Source: Schauerella aestuarii (GTDB lineage: Bacteria > Pseudomonadota > Gammaproteobacteria > Burkholderiales > Burkholderiaceae_B). From it: DNA of 64,000 nucleotides. Under the pieces are notes generated by a model, which saw only the letters and a program-made list of their open reading frames with translations, searched no databases and was not told where the DNA came from. How positions within the stretch are numbered: the stretch's first letter is position 1; each line of letters begins with the position of its first letter. Below are positions 52,405-60,837 of the stretch, piece by piece. The stretch is from contig NZ_SIZW01000039.1 in assembly GCF_009866805.1 (NCBI RefSeq), positions 62,001 through 126,000 of the forward strand, given 5' to 3'. Both the position numbers and the translations under genes were made by a program.

Positions 52405-53604
52405 ATGACCGCATCATCATCCCGTGCTTTGCCGCTGGCCGGCCTCCGTGTGGTGGAGTTCACCCACATGGTGATGGGCCCCACCTGCGGCATGGTGCTG
52501 GCCGATCTGGGCGCCGAAGTCATCAAGGTCGAGCCGATCGAAGGCGACCGCACACGTCATCTGCTGGGGGCGGGATCGGGCTTCTTTCCCATGTTCAACC
52601 GCAACAAGAAAAGCCTGGCACTCGATCTGCGCGACCCGCGCGGCGCGGCCGTTGCACGCAAGCTCGCGGCCAGCGCCGATGTGTTTGCCGAGAATTTTCG
52701 CCCCGGTGCGATGGCCAAATACAGCCTGGATTACGCCGCCCTTTCGGCCGTCAACCCCAAGCTCATTTATGTGAGCCTGAAGGGGTTTTTGCCAGGCCCC
52801 TACGAGATGCGCACGGCGCTGGACGAAGTGGTGCAGATGATGGGCGGGCTGGCCTACATGACCGGCCGGCCCGGCGATCCGCTGCGCGCCGGCACGAGCG
52901 TGAACGACATCATGGGCGGCATGTTTGGCGCGATCGGTGCCATGGCGGCACTCATCCAGCGCGGCATCACGGGCCGCGGCCAGGAAGTGCAGTCGGCCTT
53001 GTTCGAGAACAACGTGTTTCTGGTGGGCCAGCACATGCTGCAATACGCGATCACCGGACAGGCGGCCGCGCCCATGCCGGATCGGATCTCCGCTTGGGCG
53101 CTGTACGACGTGTTCACCGTTCGCGACGGCCAGATCTTTCTGGCGGCCGTGAGCGATTCGCAGTGGGTGACGTTTTGCGACGCCTTCGGGTTCGACGATT
53201 TAAAGGCGGCGCCTGAACTCTCCACCAACAACAAGCGCGTGGTTGCACGCGCCACCCTGATGCCTGAACTGCGCAATCGGTTGAGCGGCTATTCGGTTGC
53301 TGAACTGACGGCGATCTTCGAGGCGCAGGGCCTGCCGTTCGCGCCCATCGTCAAGCCCGAAGCGCTCTATGACGATCCGCACCTGCAGGCCACCGGCGGC
53401 CTGGCGGACGTGCGCCTGCCCGATGGCGACCGCGCCGGGCAAACGGTGGGGGCGGCGCTCTTTCCCATCACCATGGACGGCGCGCGGCTGGGTGTGCGCA
53501 GCGATCCGCCGACCGTGGGCGAGCACACCGCAACGGTGCTGGGCGAGCTCGGCTTCAGCGCCGAAGAAATTGCAGGGTTGAACAAGGACGGCGTGGTGGC
53601 ATGA
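52405..53604 (+). CDS. Family III CoA-transferase (second copy)
   Basis: 399 residues. LRVVEFTHMVMGPTCGMVLADLGAEVIKVE is the usual N-terminus. The catalytic Asp is in TALDEVVQMMGG. The family segment NFRPGAMAKYSLDYAALSAVNPK is intact. It is a paralogue of the enzyme at 24487-25680 but has an ATG start with AAGGA before it. With the HMGL and the Bug gene downstream it forms a module like the sigma-54 operon, here under probable LysR control. Confidence 0.92.
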   Translation: MTASSSRALPLAGLRVVEFTHMVMGPTCGMVLADLGAEVIKVEPIEGDRTRHLLGAGSGFFPMFNRNKKSLALDLRDPRGAAVARKLAASADVFAENFRPGAMAKYSLDYAALSAVNPKLIYVSLKGFLPGPYEMRTALDEVVQMMGGLAYMTGRPGDPLRAGTSVNDIMGGMFGAIGAMAALIQRGITGRGQEVQSALFENNVFLVGQHMLQYAITGQAAAPMPDRISAWALYDVFTVRDGQIFLAAVSDSQWVTFCDAFGFDDLKAAPELSTNNKRVVARATLMPELRNRLSGYSVAELTAIFEAQGLPFAPIVKPEALYDDPHLQATGGLADVRLPDGDRAGQTVGAALFPITMDGARLGVRSDPPTVGEHTATVLGELGFSAEEIAGLNKDGVVA

Positions 53605-53685
53605 CGCGCTGATTCGAATCGCCGCGCACCGACGCCGGCCGCAAAAGAGCTGGCGCGTGCAACAACAATAATGAGGAGACAACAC

Positions 53686-54672
53686 ATGAAAACGAATGCT
53701 GTCGATCACACGCGCCGCGCTTTGTTGGCGGCTTTGGGCGGTACTGCTGCGTTGGCCGCCATGCCAGCATGGGCGCAAAGCGATCGGCCGATCCGCTTCA
53801 TCCTGCCGTTGAGTGTGGGTTCGGGTGTGGATGCAATTACGCGTGCGGCGGGTCCCGCGCTATCGGCCGCGTTGGGCCATACGGTGGTCGTCGAAAATCA
53901 GGCGGGCGCGGGCGGCATCGTGGGCACGTCGGCACTCGTGCGTTCGCCACCTGACGGGTTGACGCTGTCGATGGTGTCGAACAACCATGTCATCTATCCG
54001 AGCGTGTACAAGTCGCTGCCGTTCGATCCGATTGCCGACATCACACCGATCTCGGTGGTCTGTACCACGCCGTTTCTGCTGGTCGTCAATCCCAAACGGC
54101 TGCCGGTGAAAACGGTGCCCGAGCTGGTGGCGATGTTGCGCGAGAAGAGCGATGCGTTCAACTATGCGTCGTCGGGCAACGGCACGGTGCTGCATCTGGC
54201 GGCGGAACTGTTCATGCAGCAGGCGGGATTGAAAGTGCGCCACATTCCCTACAAGGGCACCGGGCCGATGGTCACCGACCTGATCGGCGGTCAGGTAGAC
54301 GTGGGTGTGGTGTCGCTGCCTTCGGCACTGCCGCACGTGCAAAGCGGCGCGCTTGTGGCCCTCGGCGTATGCGGTCCGCAACGCACGGCCACGCTACCGA
54401 ATCTGCCCACGGTGCGCGAGCAGGGCATGCCTGACTACGAGATCGAAGGGTGGGTAGCCGTGGTGGGACCTGCCAAGCTGCCGAAGGCCGATGTGGATCG
54501 CATTTACGCCGGCTTCCAGAAAGCCTATACGAGCCCGGAAGTGAAAGCGCAAATGGCCACGCAGGGCAATACCGTGGTGCTGCGCCCGCCTGCCGAAACG
54601 GCGGCGTACTTTGCATCGGAGCTGAAGAAGTACGCCGCGATCGTCAAAGCTTCGGGGTTGGAAGCGCAGTAA
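53686..54672 (+). CDS. Bug-family (TctC-like) periplasmic binding protein
   Basis: 328 residues from 53686 (MKTNAVDHTRRALLAALGG), preceded by GGAG. The TRRALLAALGG stretch and PAWAQ end resemble a Tat signal. Blocks: DRPIRFILPLSVGSGVDAITR (unusual LSVGSG instead of the PPGG loop), VENQAGAGGIVGT, YASSGNGTVLHLAAELF, IPYKGTGPMVTDLIGG. The altered loop might change ligand binding. Last gene of the HMGL/CoA-transferase module. Confidence 0.92.
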   Translation: MKTNAVDHTRRALLAALGGTAALAAMPAWAQSDRPIRFILPLSVGSGVDAITRAAGPALSAALGHTVVVENQAGAGGIVGTSALVRSPPDGLTLSMVSNNHVIYPSVYKSLPFDPIADITPISVVCTTPFLLVVNPKRLPVKTVPELVAMLREKSDAFNYASSGNGTVLHLAAELFMQQAGLKVRHIPYKGTGPMVTDLIGGQVDVGVVSLPSALPHVQSGALVALGVCGPQRTATLPNLPTVREQGMPDYEIEGWVAVVGPAKLPKADVDRIYAGFQKAYTSPEVKAQMATQGNTVVLRPPAETAAYFASELKKYAAIVKASGLEAQ

Positions 54673-54734
54673 GGTCGGCACGGCGAGAAGGGCGCCAGCG
54701 CGACGTTGCCGGTGCCTGGTGCCCGCAGATCATT

Positions 54735-56489
54735 CTAGGTGCCTGACACGCGCAGATAACCTTCATGCGCGGCCAGCACCGTCTCCATCTGCACGGTATG
54801 GGCAAAGACGAAGTCGTCGCCGTAGATCGTTTCGTCGGGGAACTCCGAAATCAGGGCAAGCGGCGCCGCTTCGCGCGTATCTTCAGCCACCAGGATCGGG
54901 ATGCCGTTGAGCATCTCGAATCCGGCCTCCAGTGCGTGGGCACGAAAGAGGGCGATCTGACGTGCATTGAATTCAAGCAAGCCGGGCAGTCGCCCTAAGC
55001 GTTGCGTGACGTGTTCGATCACTGCGCGCGCGCGGTCGCCCCATCCCGAGTGATGGCGCAGGATGAGGAAGAATCCTTTGGGAATCGTCCAGAGTTCGAA
55101 CCCGCGCGGCAGATAGCCCGACATTGGGCGGGTCCATTCGTGCGCGGGGTAGCCATGCAGATTGATGTGGAGCGCCGCGCCGCTGATGGCGAGCGCCTGC
55201 TGGCGCGCTTCGCGCTCGTAGAACGGTGCGCGTTCGCGATAGGCGATGTCGTCACCCAATGCGGAGTAGCGCGCGGCGTGATGCATATGACGCGGATGCG
55301 TGGCGCACAGTTCGCGATGCATGGCGTAGCCGTCGGGATTCTCGACGCCGATGAGCGCGAAGTGTGCTTCATCGCGCAACGCGTGCGCGGCGCGCAGCAC
55401 CCCCACCACGCCCGAGCTCTCGTTGGCATGCTGCGCGGCCGAGATCACGATCGCGGGCTGGGCGCTTTTGACGTACGTGCCCCATACCGTGCGGCCCTGG
55501 CGTGAGCGCGCGTCGAATCGTTCGCCGCCAAGCGCATCCAGTTCATATGCCACGCGTTCGATCGGCAATGCGCGCGTGGCTGCGGCAAGCGGCGGGTTGT
55601 CGCTCGACGGCGCGGGGGGCGTCACTGCGGGGAAAGGCTCGGTGGCAATGCGCAGGTGTATGGCGCCGTCGGCGCTGGCGCGCACGTCGGGCGCAAGCTG
55701 GCCGGGTTGCAAGCCGCGATCGCCCAGGGGGCGGCCGCTGTGCAACTGGAATATTTCCAGCAAGCTGAAATAGATGTCTTCATGCAGCGCTTCGAAAAGG
55801 CTCACGATCTCATCGCCATAGCGCAGATCGAGTTCCGATCCCGGCATGTCCAGGCGCACGCACAGGCGGTCGAAGTAAGGTTCGTGCGTCCCCCAGGGAT
55901 GCAACCGCACGGTGTCGATCAACGCCGCGAACGCGGTCTCGAGATCGGTGGTGCGGGCGGCATCCTGCGCACCTTTGCCTTCGCTTTCATCATCCGCGCG
56001 CGAAGCTCGCACCCAACCGGTGGGTGTGAGGTTTACGGCGCCCGTGTGATCTGTGCGTTCGACGTTGGGTGCGAACACATCGACCTGCTGCGTGCGGCCG
56101 TCGCGATACGACAGTTCCACCTCGTAGACCAGCGCCGAACCGCCCGGCATTAGCGTGACCTCGACGTCCGCCAGCATGCCGATCAACGGATAGGCTTCGA
56201 GCGTAAAGCGCTTTGGCGTTGCTGCGGGGTGTACGGGGTAGCGCACCGTGACGCGTTCGACATCGGTCAGATCGATGTCTTCGACGAAGGCATGCACGAG
56301 CGGCTTGTAGGCCGAGCGAAAACGCGCGGTCACGCCGGCGCGGGCCAAGCGCTGCTCGGCGGCGACGCGAGCGGTGCGATCTTCGAATACCCAGGCGTCG
56401 AGCGTGCCGCCCCGCCATGCATCGGCAGAAAATTCGTCGATCAGACTATCCAGCGTGCGCGCAAAGCGCCGTTCCAACAACGTCGTCAT
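54735..56489 (-). CDS. M14-family zinc carboxypeptidase-like protein with large N-terminal region
   Basis: 584 residues from 56489 (MTTLLERRFARTL). The C-terminal ~240 residues look like an M14 metallopeptidase: His354-x-x-Glu357 (QHANESSG), ENPDGYAMHRE, and His445 in NLHGYPAHEW as the third zinc ligand candidate. The first ~330 residues are unlike standard carboxypeptidases and show no signal peptide, so the enzyme is probably cytoplasmic. Substrate unknown. A terminator for the upstream gene lies just before its start. Confidence 0.75.
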   Translation of the reverse strand: MTTLLERRFARTLDSLIDEFSADAWRGGTLDAWVFEDRTARVAAEQRLARAGVTARFRSAYKPLVHAFVEDIDLTDVERVTVRYPVHPAATPKRFTLEAYPLIGMLADVEVTLMPGGSALVYEVELSYRDGRTQQVDVFAPNVERTDHTGAVNLTPTGWVRASRADDESEGKGAQDAARTTDLETAFAALIDTVRLHPWGTHEPYFDRLCVRLDMPGSELDLRYGDEIVSLFEALHEDIYFSLLEIFQLHSGRPLGDRGLQPGQLAPDVRASADGAIHLRIATEPFPAVTPPAPSSDNPPLAAATRALPIERVAYELDALGGERFDARSRQGRTVWGTYVKSAQPAIVISAAQHANESSGVVGVLRAAHALRDEAHFALIGVENPDGYAMHRELCATHPRHMHHAARYSALGDDIAYRERAPFYEREARQQALAISGAALHINLHGYPAHEWTRPMSGYLPRGFELWTIPKGFFLILRHHSGWGDRARAVIEHVTQRLGRLPGLLEFNARQIALFRAHALEAGFEMLNGIPILVAEDTREAAPLALISEFPDETIYGDDFVFAHTVQMETVLAAHEGYLRVSGT

Positions 56490-56540
56490 GAGCCTTGAGA
56501 TCCTTAGCGTGCCTGATGCGCCAGCCGAACCACTTGGCCG

Positions 56541-56576
56541 GAAAAAGTAACGCCGCACACGTTATGTGCGCGGCGT
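56541..56576 (-). terminator. Rho-independent terminator after the small secreted protein gene
   Basis: On the minus strand an 11-bp stem (ACGCCGCGCAC with GTGTGCGGCGT, including one G-U pair in RNA) closes a 5-base loop and is followed by TAC and five T. It lies 100 bases downstream of the gene at 56676-57026 and 61 bases before the start of the M14-like gene, so it separates the two units. Confidence 0.65.
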
Positions 56577-56675
56577 CATCGCATCGCCGAAGGGCTTAAG
56601 GATAATCACAAACGTGAAACGCCCGCACACCAAAAATCACTTTTTTTATGCAGGAATCGCCCGTGGGGAAGGCGA

Positions 56676-57026
56676 TCAGCGCCCCATGCGGCGGCGCTCG
56701 TCCAGTTCACGCATGCACTGGCTGGTGCCATTGAGCATTTCGGCGCGCGTACTGGTTTCACGATTGACCCGCTCCACGCACAGGTTGTAGTTCTCCAGGC
56801 TCTCGGGCGAGTTGGTCACCAGCGGCGGGGGCGGCGGCGCGCTGGGATCGGGGATCTCGCGCATGCGCAGCTGTGGCGGCGCATTGGGATCGGCCACCAC
56901 GTTGCCTGGTTCGGGATAGCGAAAGCCGTCAGCGGTAGCGGTGGGGACGGGTTGGGCCATGGCGGCCGAGGCGGCGAGGGTGCCGGCCACGGCGCACGCA
57001 TACAAGGCACTGCGAATCAGGTTCAT
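56676..57026 (-). CDS. Small secreted proline-rich protein of unknown function
   Basis: 116 residues. The signal peptide is residues 1-24 (ending ASAAMA). The mature part is rich in Pro, with PSAPPPPPLV in the middle, followed by a charged segment with two cysteines (NLCVERVNRE and SQCMRELDERRR) that could form a disulfide. I do not recognise the family. AAGGA lies upstream of the ATG and a terminator follows at 56541-56576, which supports a real single-gene unit. Confidence 0.72.
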   Translation of the reverse strand: MNLIRSALYACAVAGTLAASAAMAQPVPTATADGFRYPEPGNVVADPNAPPQLRMREIPDPSAPPPPPLVTNSPESLENYNLCVERVNRETSTRAEMLNGTSQCMRELDERRRMGR

Positions 57027-57150
57027 GAAGCTGTCCTTTCAAAATGGGCGCGGCGAGGTCTGAAAAAAGTTCGTCGCGGTCCCGGTCAACATAACCCGGA
57101 TGCCTGCCCGTGCGCGGCCATTCATGTAACCGGGTTTTCGGTCAGCGCTC

Positions 57151-57245
57151 AAGAAGATCAGTTCAACGCGAGAAGATCAGCTCAACGGCTAAGAAGATCA
57201 GCTCAACGTCTAAGAAGATCAGCTCAACGGCTAAGAAGATAAGCG
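57151..57245. repeat. Tandem 21-bp repeat, about 4.5 copies
   Basis: Units begin at 57151, 57171, 57191, 57212 and 57233 and start (A)AGAAGATCAGCTCAACG. The first two units are 20 bases and the next two 21 bases; the last is partial. The stop codon and last codons of the AllA-like gene on the minus strand fall in the final units. Each unit carries the TCA that supplies this stop. Not CRISPR: there are no spacers. Probably slippage-expanded, non-coding DNA downstream of the nic operon. Confidence 0.85.
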
Positions 57246-57886
57246 TGGGGGAGCCGCTGGAACGCCGACTCCTGGGCGGGCGCGCCGTGCTGCATGTGCG
57301 CGACCAATTCGACCGTGGTCGAGTCGCGCGTCAACATCAGACACATGGCCTCACTGGCTTCTACCTGCGTCGCATGCCAGCAGCCGGGTTGCATGCAGAT
57401 CCCTTGGCCAGGTGGGATCTCGAATGCGCGCAACGTCGTGAGATCGGGTGCGCCTTGCGCGTCCGAACAGGCCACCACATGTATGACGCCCACGCTTCCC
57501 AGCGGCACGATGGCCTGCTGCGTGAGGTGATGCACTTCGAGCGTATCGATACGACCATCGCAGCGGCGGTAATTCACTCCCAGCACTTCGGTGCGGCCGC
57601 CGCTGCCGGTGTCGAACGCATGCTGATGCCAGAAGTCGGTATTGGCGTTGGTGAATGCCGGCGTGGGAGCGTTTGCGTCGTACGGCTGGCCCAGCATCGC
57701 GCCATACGGCGCGAAGGCGGCCGCGGAAAGCGGTCCAATCGCCAAGGGAAGATCGGCAGGCGCCGTCAGCGGCAAGCCTTGGTCGGTCGAGGCGCGATCG
57801 GCAGTGGCTTGCCGTTCGGGAGTGAGCGCGGGCACAGCGGCGCGCGGCGCGGACCGCGATGTGGGCAAACGAGAAAACGGGGGCAT
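57224..57886 (-). CDS. Ureidoglycolate lyase (AllA)-like cupin protein
   Basis: 220 residues from 57886, 19 bases after the molybdenum-subunit stop. LPLAIGPLSAAAFAPYGAMLG, the central DGRIDTLEVHHLTQQAIVPLG and PPGQGICMQPGCWHA fit the ureidoglycolate lyase cupin family. AllA splits ureidoglycolate to glyoxylate and urea, a step of allantoin breakdown. No other allantoin genes adjoin it. Its position as the last gene of the nic operon suggests a different, nicotinate-related substrate or an accessory role. The C-terminus lies inside a tandem repeat. Confidence 0.75.
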   Translation of the reverse strand: MPPFSRLPTSRSAPRAAVPALTPERQATADRASTDQGLPLTAPADLPLAIGPLSAAAFAPYGAMLGQPYDANAPTPAFTNANTDFWHQHAFDTGSGGRTEVLGVNYRRCDGRIDTLEVHHLTQQAIVPLGSVGVIHVVACSDAQGAPDLTTLRAFEIPPGQGICMQPGCWHATQVEASEAMCLMLTRDSTTVELVAHMQHGAPAQESAFQRLPHAYLLSR

Positions 57887-57905
57887 GGCAATCCAGTCGG
57901 GCAGT

Positions 57906-60215
57906 TCAGCGCGACGATAGCATTGCCCGCACGGAATCGGGGGTGAACGGCGGCGCGCGAAAGCGCGCGCCGGTGGCATCGAACAACGCATTGGCAACGG
58001 CGGCCGGCCCCGGCACCGACGCGGATTCGCCGGCACCCAAGGGCGGTTCATCCTGCCGCGGCATCAGCAGCACGTCGATCTCGGGCACCTCGTCAAAACT
58101 CAGGATCGGATAGCCGCCCCATTCAAGGCTTGCGACGCCGTCGGCATCGAAGGCAACGCGCTCCTTGAGCACGCGGCTGAGCACCTGGATCACATTGCCG
58201 TGCATTTGATGTCGCACGCCATCGGGATTGACCATCATGCCGGTGTCCTGGCCGATGGTGACGCGATCGATCACGATCCGGCCGGTGGTGGGATCGACGG
58301 TGAGGTCGACGACCCACGCCGACCACGCGGCGCCGAAGCCCGGGAAGCGGCTGTGCACGTAGCGCGCGTAGGCCACGCCGCGGCCGCGCAACAACCCGTC
58401 GGCGGCGGGTCGACCCCGTGTGCCATGGTGCCCGGCTTGCCAGGCGGCGCGGGTGGCGACGGCGCGCAGCAGATCGGCCGCACGCGTATCGTCGAGATGC
58501 CGCAGCCGGAAGTCGACCGGATCGGCGCCCGCGTCATGCGCCAGTTCGTCGACGAACGAATCGTGGGCAAAGGAATTGGGCAATGCGGAAACGCCGCGCA
58601 GCCAGGCCGCGCGCACCAGCGCGGGCATGTCGTGGCAGACCGCGCGCAGATGCTTGAAGCGGTAGGGGCTGACGGCGGTGCGGTCGCCCATTTCGAGTAC
58701 CCGCGGCGTGGCGGCGATCTTGCCGGTAAGCAGCGACGCCAGAAGCGGGGCATCGTTGGAGGGATAGCGGGTGGTGAAGTCGTACGCGCCCAAACCGCCA
58801 TCGGCGTCGAGTGCGCCGCGCACCGTCATCAATTGTGCGGCACCTTTGGGTTCCCACGCATGTTCTTGTTCGCGGCTGAGTTGCACGCGCACAGGGGCGC
58901 CTGCGGCGCGCGACAGGAGCGCGGCATCGGCGGCAACATCGTCGGCGCAGTTGCGGCCGTAGCACCCTGAGGCCTCGAGACGCACGATTTCGATGCGGTC
59001 TTCGCCCATACCCAGCAACCGATCGAGATCGATGCGCAACATGTGCGGGTTTTGCGTTCCGGCCCAGATTGTGAGGCCGTCAGGGGTGTAGTCGGCCACC
59101 GCGCAAGATGGCCCGATCGAGGCATGCATCTGATACGGCCACACGTAGGTGCGCGAAAGCGGCTGCGCAGCGTGCACCAACGCGGTATCCACGTCGCCGT
59201 GCGCGGTTAACGGACGCGCCGTTGAGGATGCATGCAACAGTGCCGTTTCGATGGACGACAGATCGGGGCCCGGCGGGATGGGCCGCCAGCGGGCCTTGAT
59301 CCGGCGCGCGGCCGCGATCGCCTGCTCTTCACGTTCGGCCACCACGCCGATGAAATCGCCTTCAACCACGATATGCCGTACGCCAGGCAAGCGCAGGGCC
59401 GCAGTGCGGTCGACATCGATGAGACTGGTGCCGACGAACGCGCCACAATCGCGGCCGGTATAGGGCGGCCGCACGACGCGGCCGTGCAGCATGCCGGGCA
59501 CGCGCACATCGTGCACAAAAGTGAGTACGCCGGTGGCTTTGGCGGGAATGTCCACACGCGGCGGGGCGCTACCGACGATGCGGTACGCCGAGACCGGCTT
59601 GAGCGGCACGTCGTCGGCGAGGGTGAGCGCGATGCGCCGACCGGTAAGCAGGTCGGCGTAGGAAAGGTGGGCAGGCGGATCGTTGGGTGTGCTGTGCGGA
59701 CCGTTGCTGCGCGCCGGGTCGGGTGCGTCGGGCGTTGTGCCTGCGAACACCACGCCATCGTGGATCTGCAGCGTCTCGCGCGGTACCTGCAACCGCTCGG
59801 CAGCCGCATCCAGCAGCCACTCGCGCGCTTGCGCCGCCGCACGTCGCAGGGGCACGGCCGCGATTTGAATCGTGGCGCTGGCGATCGTCGGGCCCTGATT
59901 GGGCGCGGCTTCGGTGTGGCCGAGCGTCATCGTCACGCGATCGAGCGGCACGTAAAGCTCTTCGGCCACGATCTGCGCAAGCGCCGTGCGAATGCCCGTG
60001 CCCAGATCGACGTGGCCGTTGAACGCCTCGATGCGGCCGTCATCGCATAAGGCGATGAAGATATCTGGGGTGCTCGGCACGTAGTTCGACGCGGCGCCGG
60101 GTTGCCCCGCCGCCGGCACGACGCCGCGCACAGGGGTGCGCAGCACGAGCAGTGTGCCCGGCCGATCGAGCAGCGCGCGATGCGCCGCCTTAGGCGTGCG
60201 CGGGGTGGCGGTCAA
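57906..60215 (-). CDS. nicB: Molybdopterin-dependent dehydrogenase large subunit, nicotinate dehydrogenase NicB-like
   Basis: 769 residues. Xanthine-dehydrogenase-like molybdenum-binding fold: GHVDLGTGIRTALAQIVAEEL, GSAPPRVDIPAKATG, the QMHASIGPSCAVADY segment and the catalytic Glu730 in GAGESASVPGP. In the Pseudomonas enzyme NicB also carries cytochrome c domains at the C-terminus; here the protein ends right after the molybdenum domain and has no CxxCH. It should hydroxylate nicotinate to 6-hydroxynicotinate with a separate [2Fe-2S] NicA and an electron acceptor, neither seen in this window. It overlaps nicF by 26 bases. Confidence 0.82.
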   Translation of the reverse strand: MTATPRTPKAAHRALLDRPGTLLVLRTPVRGVVPAAGQPGAASNYVPSTPDIFIALCDDGRIEAFNGHVDLGTGIRTALAQIVAEELYVPLDRVTMTLGHTEAAPNQGPTIASATIQIAAVPLRRAAAQAREWLLDAAAERLQVPRETLQIHDGVVFAGTTPDAPDPARSNGPHSTPNDPPAHLSYADLLTGRRIALTLADDVPLKPVSAYRIVGSAPPRVDIPAKATGVLTFVHDVRVPGMLHGRVVRPPYTGRDCGAFVGTSLIDVDRTAALRLPGVRHIVVEGDFIGVVAEREEQAIAAARRIKARWRPIPPGPDLSSIETALLHASSTARPLTAHGDVDTALVHAAQPLSRTYVWPYQMHASIGPSCAVADYTPDGLTIWAGTQNPHMLRIDLDRLLGMGEDRIEIVRLEASGCYGRNCADDVAADAALLSRAAGAPVRVQLSREQEHAWEPKGAAQLMTVRGALDADGGLGAYDFTTRYPSNDAPLLASLLTGKIAATPRVLEMGDRTAVSPYRFKHLRAVCHDMPALVRAAWLRGVSALPNSFAHDSFVDELAHDAGADPVDFRLRHLDDTRAADLLRAVATRAAWQAGHHGTRGRPAADGLLRGRGVAYARYVHSRFPGFGAAWSAWVVDLTVDPTTGRIVIDRVTIGQDTGMMVNPDGVRHQMHGNVIQVLSRVLKERVAFDADGVASLEWGGYPILSFDEVPEIDVLLMPRQDEPPLGAGESASVPGPAAVANALFDATGARFRAPPFTPDSVRAMLSSR

Positions 60216-60837
60216 GGTGGGCGCTCAACTGCGACACGGCCTCCGCATACGGCATGACGGCCGCATATTTTTGCTGCATGTCGAAGAGATTGGCGTCGTG
60301 CGGACCGATGGCGCGATCGCCGCAGCAATCGGACACCACCAACGGCCGAAAACCGGCCGACATCGCATCGACGACGCTCGCACGCACGCAGCCGCTGGTG
60401 GTGGCACCGGCGATCAGCAGCGTTTGCACGCCGCGTTGCGCCAGCCAGGCTTGCAAGGTCGTGCCGTGAAAGGCCGAGGGCAACGTTTTACGAATCACGA
60501 CTTCTCCGGCCCGGGGCGTAAGTGACGGCACAATGGCGCTTGCCGGATCGTTTTCCTTGAGCGTGAGCATGCCTGGCACTTTCATGCAAAACACATTGGC
60601 ATCGCTATCGTCGTCGGCGAACACGATGCGGGTATGCGCGATGGCGAATGCGTGCTCACGGGCGAAGGCCAGCAGCGCCTCGGTTTGCGCGATGGCGGGT
60701 GCAATGTTGCCGCCGCCGAAGCGATTGGGGTCGGCAAAGCCATTGACGAAGTCGACGATCAGCAAGCCGAAGGGAGCGGCCAGCGGCAGGTCGGTGCCGA
60801 AGCCCTGGCGAGCGTATGCGGAGATATCGTCTTTCAT
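60190..60837 (-). CDS. nicF: Maleamate amidohydrolase
   Basis: 215 residues, isochorismatase-type hydrolase. The Asp-Lys-Cys triad is Asp29 (IVDFVNGF), Lys117 (RKTLPSAF) and Cys150 (TTSGCVRAS). LFDMQQKYA near the end is typical of this group. It splits maleamate to maleate and ammonia, the step after NicD in nicotinate degradation. The start overlaps the nicX stop by 4 bases. The context (nicX, nicD, nicE adjacent) makes the specific name secure. Confidence 0.92.
   Translation of the reverse strand: MKDDISAYARQGFGTDLPLAAPFGLLIVDFVNGFADPNRFGGGNIAPAIAQTEALLAFAREHAFAIAHTRIVFADDDSDANVFCMKVPGMLTLKENDPASAIVPSLTPRAGEVVIRKTLPSAFHGTTLQAWLAQRGVQTLLIAGATTSGCVRASVVDAMSAGFRPLVVSDCCGDRAIGPHDANLFDMQQKYAAVMPYAEAVSQLSAHLDRHPAHA

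Noticed and set aside
57151-57245. CRISPR array
   Set aside because: The units are directly abutting 20-21-bp copies with no unique spacers and no cas genes.
57110-57946. 278-residue plus-strand frame including KKISST repeats
   Set aside because: Mostly antisense to the AllA-like gene; the repeated peptide comes from the 21-bp DNA repeat and the rest has no domain.
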